A DNA stretch of 64,000 bases from Diplosphaera chodatii (lineage: Eukaryota; Chlorophyta; Trebouxiophyceae; Prasiolales; Stichococcaceae), in assembly GCA_032358165.1 (NCBI GenBank), contig JAALGY010000015.1, forward strand, positions 1,736,001-1,800,000, written 5' to 3'. Below are positions 1-11,138 of the stretch, in pieces (within the stretch, counting starts at the first letter, position 1; every line of letters starts with the position of its first letter). The notes under the pieces were generated by a model. The model was not told where the DNA came from. It did no database searches and saw only the letters and a list, made by a program, of their open reading frames with translations. A program made the translations under genes and the position numbers.

Positions 1-699
1 CGATGGCAGCGAACTGGGGGTCGCCCTCGATGGCTGCCCGCAAGTCGTCAAGGGACCAGAGGCCAAGGGATGCAGCTCCGATGAGGTCGGCGTCGTGGGC
101 AATAGGGTTAGCGATGGCACGCTGGCTGAAGAACAGGCGATCTCGCATGATGAGGCGGTGCGTATGCTGCTGCTCAGGGTCCAGCTTGCGCCCAATCCCG
201 ATGCGGTGAGCAGCCGCAACGCCGTCGCGCAGGCGTGGCGGGAGCGATGGCACAGTGGCGATGTCGAGAGTGGATGCCATGATGGCAGGTGCGAGGCCCC
301 AACGGTGAAGGGCTCGGGCTGGCGCGTCGGTGTGGGCAATGGAGGATGCCGGAGCTCGCATGAGGTGAAAGCCGTGAATGGACTTCCACACAGTTGGCGT
401 CGGCTGGAACAGGCGGAACGCTCGCTTCGCTGCCAGGGCGGTGGCGAAGAGCTCAAGGGAGGGGGCGCCAGCGCCACCAGCTCGTCGGGAGAGGCCGCAC
501 ACAAGTCGCTTCGGGTTGCAGTTGGCGGAGAGGGGGTCGGTGTTGTAGCGATTGCGACTGGTGTAGGAGTAGATGAGGGTGTTGAGCTTCGCCAGTTGGG
601 TGGCTGTGAGGGAGTCGAAGCTGAGGAGGTGCACCAGCTGCGACTGCAGGTTCTGCTTGCCGACGTACGCCCGTCCAAAGAAGGAGATGGCGTGCTTGG
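1..699 (-). mobile_element. LINE-B tandem unit, partial (RT C-terminal part)
   Basis: This stretch is nearly identical to 7,008-7,705, 11,362-12,059 and 16,297-16,994. On the minus strand it encodes the part of LINE-B just after the RT core (starting at the KHAISFFG peptide, high-coordinate end). It is the 5' part of a further tandem unit that continues to the left of the window, so the array is larger than what is seen here. Confidence 0.85.
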
Positions 700-721
700 A
701 GGGTGGGGTGGGTTGGTCCCA
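700..721. repeat. 22-bp junction filler between LINE-B units
   Basis: A G/T-rich 22-bp block separates the CATCTA-type 3' tail of one LINE-B unit from the 5' truncation point of the next. The same 22 bases occur in the body of every SINE-T copy (for example 5,777-5,798, minus orientation). Identical blocks lie at 7,706-7,727, 12,060-12,081 and 16,995-17,016. Confidence 0.85.
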
Positions 722-1384
722 TAGATGTAGATAGATGTAGATGAGGGTGTGGGGCCACCATGGTGGACAGCACAGTGGGCGTCCCAGGCCTTCTGTAGGT
801 AGGTGACCCGAAGCCGGGTCCACAGCTCAAGGTCTAGGCGGCCAGGGTGCCAGGCAGTGGGGTCGCCGGCGATGATGACGTCAGGAGTGGTTGGGGGTGT
901 GTGGCCGCCGTCGATGGCAGCCCACAAGTCGCAGAGCCACTGGAGGGCAGGGCGTGTGAGCGGGCAGTGGAGGAGGACGTGGGTGGTGTTGGCAACGGTG
1001 GTGGGCTGCAGGGTGGCGGGGTTGTTGACGAGCGGGGTACGGCAAGCCGGCCAGCGGCAGCAGGCCCTCTGCATGGGGGTGTCACCTGACATGTCAACAG
1101 CGGCGTGCTTATAGCGGCAGTAGGTGAGGAAGGATGGTGTGCGGAGTTGGCAGTGAAGGGCTCGCCAGGCGACGGCAACATCGGCCTTGCGGATGTTGGT
1201 GCCGCAGAGCTGTTCCCAACAGCGGCGGTACTTGGAGGCGACGGCAGGGGCGGTGTTGTCCTGAGGAGGATGGCGTGATTGGTGGGGCCGGCGAGTGTGT
1301 GCTTGGGGCCGCTGCTGTGGGTCGCGGGCCCGTGTCGCCATAGCGTGCACGCTTGGTTGGGGCCCTGTGATGGCGATGAAGCAT

Positions 1385-2036
1385 TTGACATTGACATTGA
1401 TTACATACTGGTGGTGGGCCATTTTGGCCTAGCCACAGGCTCTGGCGGAATAACCCAGAGCAACATGCACAACGAGTCGTGTCCGAAACCGTTCACTCCC
1501 CGCTGACAGAATGGATCCACTCAATCCCGGTTGGATGTACACCCCTCCAACTCTGCACAATGATCATGACAAACACGCAAAAAGGCTGCCAGTTGCCCGG
1601 CATCCTGCTTTTTTTTTTTTGTTTGTTTTTTACAAAGGGCGTCCAGACCAGAACCAAGCTCATCCTGCTGCATAAAGTCCGCCACTGAGGTGATGTCGCT
1701 GTCCTGAAACAGCTCAGAATGCTGCACCCTCTGATCTACTAGAGCAGGACACCCCCAGACCATGTGCGCCTCATCATCCACCACGCCGCAGCTACACCGC
1801 TGACACAGCCGCTCTGCCCGCGGCAGACGCTGCCACCTCCCTGTTTCCACCCCCAGCATGTGACTGCCCATCCGAAACTGTGCTAACCGCCGACGACCGG
1901 TCTTGGAGGCGACTGCCTGCAAGTAGCCGGCCAGCTGGTAGTTGTCACCGTTCACAGGGCCCCTGACTCCCAGCCACTCACGCACTTTGCGCAGGTCGCT
2001 GCCATTCACAGCATCGAATGTGCGGCGCTGCAGGTG
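1385..2036 (-). mobile_element. LINE-A 3' fragment in unit a
   Basis: 5'-truncated LINE-A copy holding the 3' UTR and the end of ORF2, including the zinc-knuckle segment with CQRCSC and HMVWGC. The target-site duplication TGAAGCAT is at 1,377-1,384 and again from 2,037. A 28-bp direct duplication starting TGAAGCATGG follows. The longest LINE-B copy has the empty site at 17,670-17,690. Unit a also has a 51-bp C-element inside this fragment (1,610-1,660). Confidence 0.9.
1610..1660 (-). mobile_element. C-element fragment, 51 bp
   Basis: Extremely short 5'-truncated C-element: only about 35 bp of the 3' end plus its A-rich tail (T-run on this strand). The 9-bp target-site duplication CATCCTGCT is at 1,601-1,609 and 1,661-1,669; units b and c have the empty site. 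It shows that the C-element 3' end alone is enough to be copied in. Confidence 0.9.
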
Positions 2037-2247
2037 TGAAGCATGGGAGACGGTGTGGAGCTGGTGAAGCATGGGAGACGGTGTGGAGCTGCCGTTGGCG
2101 AGGGCGAGTCAGGGCGTGGGGAGCTAGGTGTGGGTTGGTCGGCAGGGGGTGGGGAGTCTGGCTGAGTCGGCTGAGTGGGCGTCGGAGAAGTGGAGTGGGG
2201 TGCAGCAGCTGCTGTTATCGCCAGTGGTGCCTGCGGGGAGGTGCGTG

Positions 2248-2952
2248 TTTGTTTGTTTGTTTGTTTGTTTGTTTTTTACACAGGGCGTCCAGACCAGAAC
2301 CAAGCTCAAGAACAAGGCTCTGCGGCACAATGCGGCGTCTCACGTGTGAACGTGAGGGCGGCGAAAAGAATGTCATATCACACAACAAGTGTCGAACTGT
2401 GCAGATGGAGGACACTGAAACCGCAGGGGAATGCAGGGCCCATGAGACCAGCGCAAGGCAATAGTCCCGGTGAGGAAGTCTAAGCTGCATGGATGCAAAC
2501 GGGCTGCAAAGGCTAAGAAGCGCGAGATCAGCAACGCCAACAACGCGGTCCAATCACCCAGGCCACAAATGCAATGTCTAGATCTACGTGATTCCATGGG
2601 ACTCTACGTGATGCCATCAAAACTGCTGGATTGCTATGACCGCCGCTGATGCGGCCGGAGCTAGCGGCAGACTGCGGCAATGGCAGCTGCGGCCAGCGGC
2701 GGCGGCGGCAGCTGGCGATGGTGAAGCTGCGCGGCTGAGGAGGCAGCACACGCCGATATGACACTGTGACACAGCCGCGGGTATGTGCATCTGCAGTCTG
2801 AGAAGAATGGTCTGTGAGTGTCGGCTGTCGATGGCAAGGCGGCGCAGCTGATGCCAGACGCCAGTCTACAGCAGGCTCCCCCAAACCGCTGCAAACCGGA
2901 TCTGACAAGAGCCAAGGCGCTGCTGGAGCTGCGTAGATGGATGCTGTGCGCC
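2248..2952 (-). mobile_element. C-element, subfamily A, 705 bp
   Basis: Minus-oriented retroposon with (CAAA)n tail at the low-coordinate end (2,248-2,272) and an 11-bp target-site duplication GGAGGTGCGTG (2,237-2,247 and 2,953-2,963). The empty site is at 9,420-9,432 and 14,011-14,022. Its last 260 bp are shared with the VNTR subfamily; the 5' 450 bp are a different sequence also present at 4,930-5,340. No convincing protein is encoded: the open frames of about 125 codons lack recognisable motifs. Confidence 0.9.
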
Positions 2953-3125
2953 GGAGGTGCGTGTAACCCAGTCTGGGTGGTCGATGTGGTCCCGCTGAGC
3001 CGTGCGGTGCTGCTGGGCCTCGGTGATGACGGCATGCTCGGCGGCCTCGACGTGAGCGTAGCCTGGGGCGAACCAGCGAGGGATGGCTGTGGGCTGCGTG
3101 GTGGCCAAGGTGATGCGGCCTTGCT

Positions 3126-3386
3126 TATTGCTTATTTGCACTTCCCTTACCGCTATCCATTCATTGGACACCGTTCAGGGACCGGGTTCGATCCCTGGCG
3201 GTGGCGGAAGTTTCGGGTCTAGTTCCGTGTGGGACCAACCCACCCCACCCTATGCAAGTGGTTGCTTCGGCAATCTGCCCTCCATGGTTTGTGTATATAA
3301 GTCGTTGAAAAACGCAATACACAAACAGCCTTCCGGTCAAAGGTCCTTTTCCATCGCTATTTGCACTTCCCTTACCGCTATCCATT
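3126..3386 (+). mobile_element. SINE-T copy, with 5' partial second monomer
   Basis: The target-site duplication CCTTGCT (3,119-3,125 and 3,387-3,393) brackets 261 bp. The copy starts with about 30 bp matching the 3' end of the monomer (TATTTGCACTTCCC...), then a complete ~225-bp monomer, so it is 1.1 monomers head to tail. The tRNA-like head is at 3,167-3,205 (acceptor-like GACACCG/CGGTGGC around a T-arm with GGTTCGATCCC). The GAAA-loop hairpin is at about 3,289-3,332. Confidence 0.9.
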
Positions 3387-3756
3387 CCTTGCTGGAGAAG
3401 CTCCGACTCCAGGAGGTGTGCCGTTCCAAGGGAGACCTCGTACTCCATGAGGTTGCGGTCTTCTTCGCCGTAGCCGTAGATGTCGGGGACGATGGTCAGA
3501 TCAGCGAGCTCGGCAAGGAAGTAAGGGCGGTCCATCTTCTTGTGAGCGGGCACGTCACTGTCGTTCCCGTCGGCCGATGGCGCCGCGCCAGCAGCCGCGC
3601 GGTGTGCGGGAGGTGACCACATGACGAGATGGCAGGGTTGCCAGGGGGGCTGGGCGTCGAGGAGTGAGGCAGCGTCGTCATGGGCAGCGAGGCTGTGGTC
3701 GAAGCGCACGAGGTAGAGTCGACCATCGCCCTGGCGGCGCACGAAGCGGTGGGCAG

Positions 3757-3980
3757 ATTCATTGGACACCGTTCAGGGACCGGGTTCGATCCCTGGCGGT
3801 GGCGGAAGTTTCGGGTCTAGTTCCGTGTGGGACCAACCCACCCCACCCTATGCAAGTGGTTGCTTCGGCAATCTGCCCTCCATGGTTTGTGTATATAAGT
3901 CGTTGAAAAACGCAATACACAAACAGCCTTCCGGTCAAAGGTCCTTTTCCATCGCTATTTGCACTTCCCTTACCGCTATC
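3757..3980 (+). mobile_element. SINE-T copy, one monomer
   Basis: A 224-bp insertion relative to the empty site at 9,951-9,962, with a short CAG duplication (3,754-3,756 and 3,981-3,983). It starts exactly at the head (ATTCATTGGACACC) and ends at CCGCTATC. Confidence 0.9.
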
Positions 3981-4650
3981 CAGAGTCAACCTCCCACTGC
4001 TCCGAGACGTCGATTGACGGAGGAGGTCCTGTGCCTGGGGCATCAGACGGGTGCGGGGGCGGCGGGTGGTATGGCGGGAGCCAGACACCAGCCGCACGCA
4101 GGCACACTTCCCACGCTGGGGGTTGTGGTGGCCGTGGCGCATGGTGTGGGGCAAGGGCCAAGGCTGTGGTGGAGGGCGTGACGTCCGGCTGCTGAAGTGG
4201 GGTAGGCGGCAGAGGCGGGGGTGGCGGCAGAGGTGGGGGTGGCGGAAGCACTTGGCTTGGTGGGGAGGCGTGTGTACGAGGCGGACTGCGGTTGCGACGT
4301 CGGCTGCGGGTGGCAGCGGCGGTGGTGATGGCAGTGCTGGGTGCGCTGGAGGAGGTCGTTGAGTGACCGGCTGTGGTGGTTGGTGGCGGAGGGTCGGGCC
4401 TGGCAGCCGCCTGGGATGCCAGTGCGTCTCTGATCAGCTGCAGGCTGTACATGGCGATGCGCTGCCCAAGTGGTGCATCCAGGCCGAGGAGGTGTTCTTG
4501 GTGGTGGGCGGCGATGTGGGCGTGGGCGTCGAGGTGGTACGTGTGTCGGATGACCGCGAGTGTAATGGGGATGGGCTGTCGTGCGAACACGGCTCTGAGT
4601 GCCTGCACATGCTGAGCGAAGGCTGGCGGGCGGGGGAAGGCGTGGGCGTC

Positions 4651-6260
4651 TTTTTGTTTGTTTGTTTGTTTTTTACAAAGGGCGTCCAGACCAGAACCAA
4701 GCTCAAGAACAAGGCTCTGCGGCACAATGCGGCTTCTCACGCGTGCACGTGAGGGCGGCGAAAGAATGACATGTCACACAACAGGTGTCGAACTGTGCAG
4801 ATGGAGGACACTGAAACCGCAAGGGAATGCAGGGCCCATGAGACCAGCGCAAGGCAATAGTCCCGATGAGGAAGTCTAAGCTGCATGGATGCAAACAGGC
4901 TGCAAAGGCTAAGAAGCGCGAGATCAGCAACGCCAACAACGCGGTCCAATCACCCAGGCCACAAATGCAATGTCTAGATCTACGTGACTCCATGTGACTC
5001 CACGTGATGTCACCAAAACTGTTGGATTGCTACGACCGCCGCTGATGCGGCCGGAGCCAGCGGCAGATTGCGGCAGTCGCAGCTGCGGCCAGCGGCGGCG
5101 GCGGCAACTGGCGATGGTGAAGCTGCGCGGCTGAGGAGGCAGCACACGCCGATATGACATTGTGACACAGCCGCGGGTATGTGCATCTGCAGTCTGAGAA
5201 GAACGGTCTGTGAGTGTCGGCTGTCGATGACATGGCGGCGCAGCTGATGCCAGACGCCAGGCTACAGCAGGCTCCCCCAAACCGCTGCAAACCGGATCCG
5301 ACAAGAGCCAAGGCGCTGCAGAAGCTGCGGAGGTGGATGCTGTGCGCCGCTGAACGCTAGATGTGCGCCTGGCCGCTACAGGGTGACCAAGCCTGCAGCA
5401 GCGCAGTCGCGCATGCGGCGCAGGCGGCTGAAGCGGCTGCTGTGAAGGCTGATGGCGGGCTAACGGCTGTCAGAGCGTATCATGACGCCGTGTGTGATGG
5501 CTGCAGAGCTGTGATGACGCCGGCCAGGCTGTGAAGGCGGTTTCCGAAACCGCTGTGCTGCGGGATCCCTGCTGATCGCCAAACCGAACTGCCCCCGAAG
5601 TCCGGCTAGCGACGCACGGCCGGCTGCAGGCGGCTCCTATGACGATGGAATGGATAGCGGTAAGGGAAGTGCAAATAGCGATGGAAAAGGACCTTTGACC
5701 GGAAGGCTGTTTGTGTATTGCGTTTTTCAACGACTTATATACACAAACCATGGAGGGCAGATTGCCGAAGCAACCACTTGCATAGGGTGGGGTGGGTTGG
5801 TCCCACACGGAACTAGACCCGAAACTTCCGCCACCGCCAGGGATCGAACCCGGTCCCTGAACGGTGTCCAATGACGATGTAGAAGCTGCTGAAGGTGATG
5901 GTGAAGGCGTAGTACCGTAAAGGACGGCGCGAAGGGGCTGGCCTGTGGAGGCGTGCTGGGTGGTTTGGGGGTCGGAGGCGGCGGCTGTGGACTTTCCGTT
6001 TGAGCGCTTGCGATTGACGACGATGAGGAAGGTGTTGAGTGGCTGTGTGAGCGTAGAAGCGGTGTGGACGTCAGGTTCGGCTGGTAGAGGTGTTGTGCTG
6101 CCGGGATGGCAACACTTGGGCTGCTGAGATGGGCCGCAAGGCTGGCGCGCTGCTAGTGGAGGCAAGCAAGAGTGGCGAAGGCGATGACGATGCGTATGGA
6201 AGCAGCGGCAGGCCGTGCCAGGGGGCCGCTCCCCCTGGCACGGTGAAAACGGAAAAGCGT
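4651..6260 (-). mobile_element. C-element, subfamily A, long copy (about 1.4 kb plus a SINE)
   Basis: Minus-oriented, (CAAA)n tail at 4,651-4,675, target-site duplication GTGGGCGTC (4,642-4,650 and 6,261-6,269). The first ~690 bp from the tail match the 705-bp copy at 2,248; the 5' extension (about 5,340-6,260) is seen only here. Near its 5' end is a perfect 13-bp inverted repeat, CCGTGCCAGGGGG at 6,213-6,225 and its complement at 6,231-6,243. A SINE-T copy sits inside at 5,648-5,870. No protein was recognised. Confidence 0.85.
5648..5870 (-). mobile_element. SINE-T copy inside the long C-element
   Basis: A 223-bp minus-oriented insertion with a perfect 9-bp target-site duplication ATGACGATG (5,639-5,647 and 5,871-5,879). 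It is younger than the C-element it interrupts. Confidence 0.93.
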
Positions 6261-6784
6261 GTGGGCGTCAGGGCGGGCGGCGAGTGGCATGTGGACGGCG
6301 TCGAGGATGAGAGGCATGTACAGCCAGGAGTTGGTGGGGCGACGGCAGGCTGGCAATGTGGTGTGGTCGTGGACGACGCAATCAGGCACAAGGGAGGGGA
6401 GGCGGCGGCGTTGTGGTGGGGGGCAGGTGGTAGGGGGGCGGGCAGCTCGTCGTCGGTGACCAGTGAGCTGTGTGGTTGGCGGAGTGGGCCGAGTTGCAAG
6501 GGCCAGTGCAGGATCGTGCGGGCGAGGTGGCGGCGGCAGTGGGGTGCTCGCCAAGGGTGCTGCGGCTGAGGCGTCTGCGGCGGGTGCAAGCTCACGTGGG
6601 CTGGTCGTCGTGGGCGGCGTTGTCGGTGGAGGGTCCGGAGGGTGTGTGCCTGGCTGGCGAGGTGTATGGGGTGCGGCTGGTGGCACCGGCAGCGGAACGC
6701 TGCGAGTCGACTGCCGAGGCGGCAGTGGGGCGACGGGAAGGGCTGCCATGTGCGCCTGGTGGGTGTTCGCCTCGAGCGCTTTTC

Positions 6785-6891
6785 GTTTTTACAAAGGGTT
6801 TTTACAAAGGGCGTCCAGACCAGAACCAAGCTCAAGAACGAGGCTCTGCGGCACAATGCGGCCTCTCACGTGCGAACATGAGGGCGGCTGA
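6785..6891 (-). mobile_element. C-element 3' fragment shared by all LINE-B units
   Basis: About 107 bp of C-element 3' end with an atypical tail (two repeats of a TTTTTACAAAGGG block). It interrupts the LINE-B frame right after the peptide HLPAPAVAFT. The same insertion is at 11,139-11,245, 16,074-16,180 and 19,562-19,668, so it predates the tandem amplification. Confidence 0.88.
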
Positions 6892-7705
6892 GTGAAGGCG
6901 ACGGCGGGTGCCGGCAGATGAGGCGTGAGGGTGTAGTTGACGGCCTCGAGCGCTAGCCGCATGGTGGCATCAAGGGAGGCACGGATGACGGCAAGGTCCC
7001 CGCGTGCGATGGCAGCGAACTGGGGGTCGCCCTCGATGGCTGCCCGCAAGTCGTCAAGGGACCAGAGGCCAAGGGATGCAGCTCCGATGAGGTCGGCGTC
7101 GTGGGCAATAGGGTTAGCGATGGCACGCTGGCTGAAGAACAGGCGATCTCGCATGATGAGGCGGTGCGTATGCTGCTGCTCAGGGTCCAGCTTGCGCCCA
7201 ATCCCGATGCGGTGAGCAGCCGCAACGCCGTCGCGCAGGCGTGGCGGGAGCGATGGCACAGTGGCGATGTCGAGAGTGGATGCCATGATGGCAGGTGCGA
7301 GGCCCCAACGGTGAAGGGCTCGGGCTGGCGCGTCGGTGTGGGCAATGGAGGATGCCGGAGCTCGCATGAGGTGAAAGCCGTGAATGGACTTCCACACAGT
7401 TGGCGTCGGCTGGAACAGGCGGAACGCTCGCTTCGCTGCCAGGGCGGTGGCGAAGAGCTCAAGGGAGGGGGCGCCAGCGCCACCAGCTCGTCGGGAGAGG
7501 CCGCACACAAGTCGCTTCGGGTTGCAGTTGGCGGAGAGGGGGTCGGTGTTGTAGCGATTGCGACTGGTGTAGGAGTAGATGAGGGTGTTGAGCTTCGCCA
7601 GTTGGGTGGCTGTGAGGGAGTCGAAGCTGAGGAGGTGCACCAGCTGCGACTGCAGGTTCTGCTTGCCGACGTACGCCCGTCCAAAGAAGGAGATGGCGTG
7701 CTTGG

Positions 7706-7727
7706 AGGGTGGGGTGGGTTGGTCCCA
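7706..7727. repeat. 22-bp junction filler
   Basis: Same 22-bp block as at 700-721, between units a and b. Confidence 0.85.
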
Positions 7728-8390
7728 TAGATGTAGATAGATGTAGATGAGGGTGTGGGGCCACCATGGTGGACAGCACAGTGGGCGTCCCAGGCCTTCT
7801 GTAGGTAGGTGACCCGAAGCCGGGTCCACAGCTCAAGGTCTAGGCGGCCAGGGTGCCAGGCAGTGGGGTCGCCGGCGATGATGACGTCAGGAGTGGTTGG
7901 GGGTGTGTGGCCGCCGTCGATGGCAGCCCACAAGTCGCAGAGCCACTGGAGGGCAGGGCGTGTGAGCGGGCAGTGGAGGAGGACGTGGGTGGTGTTGGCA
8001 ACGGTGGTGGGCTGCAGGGTGGCGGGGTTGTTGACGAGCGGGGTACGGCAAGCCGGCCAGCGGCAGCAGGCCCTCTGCATGGGGGTGTCACCTGACATGT
8101 CAACAGCGGCGTGCTTATAGCGGCAGTAGGTGAGGAAGGATGGTGTGCGGAGTTGGCAGTGAAGGGCTCGCCAGGCGACGGCAACATCGGCCTTGCGGAT
8201 GTTGGTGCCGCAGAGCTGTTCCCAACAGCGGCGGTACTTGGAGGCGACGGCAGGGGCGGTGTTGTCCTGAGGAGGATGGCGTGATTGGTGGGGCCGGTGA
8301 GTGTGTGCTTGGGGCCGCTGCTGTGGGTCGCGGGCCCGTGTCGCCATAGCGTGCACGCTTGGTTGGGGCCCTGTGATGGCGATGAAGCAT

Positions 8391-8982
8391 TTGACATTGA
8401 CATTGATTACATACTGGTGGTGGGCCATTTTGGCCTAGCCACAGGCTCTGGCGGAATAACCCAGAGCAACATGCACAACGAGTCGTGTCCGAAACCGTTC
8501 ACTCCCCGCTGACAGAATGGATCCACTCAATCCCGGTTGGATGTACACCCCTCCAACTCTGCACAATGATCATGACAAACACGCAAAAAGGCTGCCAGTT
8601 GCCCGGCATCCTGCTGCATAAAGTCCGCCACTGAGGTGATGTCGCTGTCCTGAAACAGCTCAGAATGCTGCACCCTCTGATCTACTAGAGCAGGACACCC
8701 CCAGACCATGTGCGCCTCATCATCCACCACGCCGCAGCTACACCGCTGACACAGCCGCTCTGCCCGCGGCAGACGCTGCCACCTCCCTGTTTCCACCCCC
8801 AGCATGTGACTGCCCATCCGAAACTGTGCTAACCGCCGACGACCGGTCTTGGAGGCGACTGCCTGCAAGTAGCCGGCCAGCTGGTAGTTGTCACCGTTCA
8901 CAGGGCCCCTGACTCCCAGCCACTCACGCACTTTGCGCAGGTCGCTGCCATTCACAGCATCGAATGTGCGGCGCTGCAGGTG
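8391..8982 (-). mobile_element. LINE-A 3' fragment in unit b
   Basis: A 592-bp 5'-truncated LINE-A, same insertion site and TGAAGCAT duplication as in units a and c, without the internal C fragment of unit a. Minus strand encodes the last ~160 residues of LINE-A ORF2 in frame. Confidence 0.92.
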
Positions 8983-9140
8983 TGAAGCATGGGAGACGGT
9001 GTGGAGCTGGTGAAGCATGGGAGACGGTGTGGAGCTGCCGTTGGCGAGGGCGAGTCAGGGCGTGGGGAGCTAGGTGTGGGTTGGTCGGCAGGGGGTGGGG
9101 AGTCTGGCTGAGTCGGCTGAGTGGGCGTCGGAGAAGTGGA

Positions 9141-9370
9141 ATGGAAAGCGGTAAGGGAAGTTGCAAATAGCGATGGAAAAGAGAACCTTTGACCGGAAGG
9201 ATGTTTGTGTATTGCGTTTTTCAACGACTTATATACACAAACAATGGAGGGCAGATTGCCGAGGCAACCACTTGCATAGGGTGGGGTGGGTTGGTCCCGC
9301 ACGGAACTAGACCCGAAACTTCCGCCACCGTCAGGGATCGAACCGAGTCCCTCACGATGTCCAATGAATG
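9141..9370 (-). mobile_element. SINE-T copy, diverged variant
   Basis: A 230-bp insertion with an 8-bp duplication GAAGTGGA (9,133-9,140 and 9,371-9,378). It differs from the other copies at a dozen or so positions (for example GTTGCAAATAGC for GTGCAAATAGC). The same insertion is at 13,729-13,958; units a and the long copy have the empty site. Confidence 0.92.
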
Positions 9371-11138
9371 GAAGTGGAGTGGGGTGCAGCAGCTGCTGTT
9401 ATCGCCAGTGGTGCCTGCGGGGAGGTGCGTGTAACCCAGTCTGGGTGGTCGATGTGGTCCCGCTGAGCCGTGCGGTGCTGCTGGGCCTCGGTGATGACGG
9501 CATGCTCGGCGGCCTCAACGTGAGCGTAGCCTGGGGCGAACCAGCGAGGGATGGCTGTGGGCTGCGTGGTGGCCAAGGTGATGCGGCCTTGCTGGAGAAG
9601 CTCCGACTCCAGGAGGTGTGCCGTTCCAAGGGAGACCTCGTACTCCATGAGGTTGCGGTCTTCTTCGCCGTAGCCGTAGATGTCGGGGACGATGGTCAGA
9701 TCAGCGAGCTCGGCAAGGAAGTAAGGGCGGTCCATCTTCTTGTGAGCGGGCACGTCACTGTCGTTCCCGTCGGCCGATGGCGCCGCGCCAGCAGCCGCGC
9801 GGTGTGCGGGAGGTGACCACATGACGAGATGGCAGGGTTGCCAGGGGGGCTGGGCGTCGAGGAGTGAGGCAGCGTCGTCATGGGCAGCGAGGCTGTGGTC
9901 GAAGCGCACGAGGTAGAGTCGACCATCGCCCTGGCGGCGCACGAAGCGGTGGGCAGAGTCAACCTCCCACTGCTCCGAGACGTCGATTGACGGAGGAGGT
10001 CCTGTGCCTGGGGCATCAGACGGGTGCGGGGGCGGCGGGTGGTATGGCGGGAGCCAGACACCAGCCGCACGCAGGCACACTTCCCACGCTGGGGGTTGTG
10101 GTGGCCGTGGCGCATGGTGTGGGGCAAGGGCCAAGGCTGTGGTGGAGGGCGTGACGTCCGGCTGCTGAAGTGGGGTAGGCGGCAGAGGCGGGGGTGGCGG
10201 CAGAGGTGGGGGTGGCGGAAGCACTTGGCTTGGTGGGGAGGCGTGTGTACGAGGCGGACTGCGGTTGCGACGTCGGCTGCGGGTGGCAGCGGCGGTGGTG
10301 ATGGCAGTGCTGGGTGCGCTGGAGGAGGTCGTTGAGTGACCGGCTGTGGTGGTTGGTGGCGGAGGGTCGGGCCTGGCAGCCGCCTGGGATGCCAGTGCGT
10401 CTCTGATCAGCTGCAGGCTGTACATGGCGATGCGCTGCCCAAGTGGTGCATCCAGGCCGAGGAGGTGTTCTTGGTGGTGGGCGGCGATGTGGGCGTGGGC
10501 GTCGAGGTGGTACGTGTGTCGGATGACCGCGAGTGTAATGGGGATGGGCTGTCGTGCGAACACGGCTCTGAGTGCCTGCACATGCTGAGCGAAGGCTGGC
10601 GGGCGGGGGAAGGCGTGGGCGTCAGGGCGGGCGGCGAGTGGCATGTGGACGGCGTCGAGGATGAGAGGCATGTACAGCCAGGAGTTGGTGGGGCGACGGC
10701 AGGCTGGCAATGTGGTGTGGTCGTGGACGACGCAATCAGGCACAAGGGAGGGGAGGCGGCGGCGTTGTGGTGGGGGGCAGGTGGTAGGGGGGCGGGCAGC
10801 TCGTCGTCGGTGACCAGTGAGCTGTGTGGTTGGCGGAGTGGGCCGAGTTGCAAGGGCCAGTGGAGGATCGTGCGGGCGAGGTGGCGGCGGCAGTGGGGTG
10901 CTCGCCAAGGGTGCTGCGGCTGAGGCGTCTGCGGCGGGTGCAAGCTCACGTGGGCTGGTCGTCGTGGGCGGCGTTGTCGGTGGAGGGTCCGGAGGGTGTG
11001 TGCCTGGCTGGCGAGGTGTATGGGGTGCGGCTGGTGGCACCGGCAGCGGAACGCTGCGAGTCGACTGCCGAGGCGGCAGTGGGGCGACGGGAAGGGCTGC
11101 CATGTGCGCCTGGTGGGTGTTCGCCTCGAGCGCTTTTC

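Larger units (their letters stand above)
722..7705 (-). mobile_element. LINE-B tandem unit a (5'-truncated, heavily invaded)
   Basis: Minus-strand LINE-B 3' fragment. It begins at the KHAISFFG point in the RT C-terminal region (7,705) and ends in a CATCTA-type tail (722-745). It carries one LINE-A fragment, three SINE-T copies (one inside a C-element) and four C-elements. Subtracting the direct insertions and one target-site copy for each leaves 3,494 bp, the same as units b and c. The RT C-terminal segment (346 codons, 6,789-7,829 minus) is still open. Insertions 2,248-2,952, 3,126-3,386, 3,757-3,980 and 4,651-6,260 are private to this unit. Confidence 0.85.

Noticed and set aside
95..724. 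Plus-strand frames of about 209 codons repeated at 95, 7,101, 11,455 and 16,390
   Set aside because: Shadows of the minus-strand LINE-B frame; they repeat only because the units repeat and show no domain.
2248..2952. Protein-coding gene inside the C-element (frames of 124-134 codons)
   Set aside because: The same frames are interrupted or shifted in the copy at 4,651 and in the VNTR subfamily; no conserved protein is visible.
3166..3206. tRNA gene at the GGTTCGATCCC B box
   Set aside because: Only acceptor-like and T-arm sequences exist; there is no D arm or anticodon arm, and it recurs in every SINE copy.
3126..3386. SINE-T as a solo LTR or TRIM because of 30-bp direct repeats at its ends
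   Set aside because: The direct repeats are present only in copies longer than one monomer, 5' ends vary, and there are no TG..CA ends or primer-binding site.
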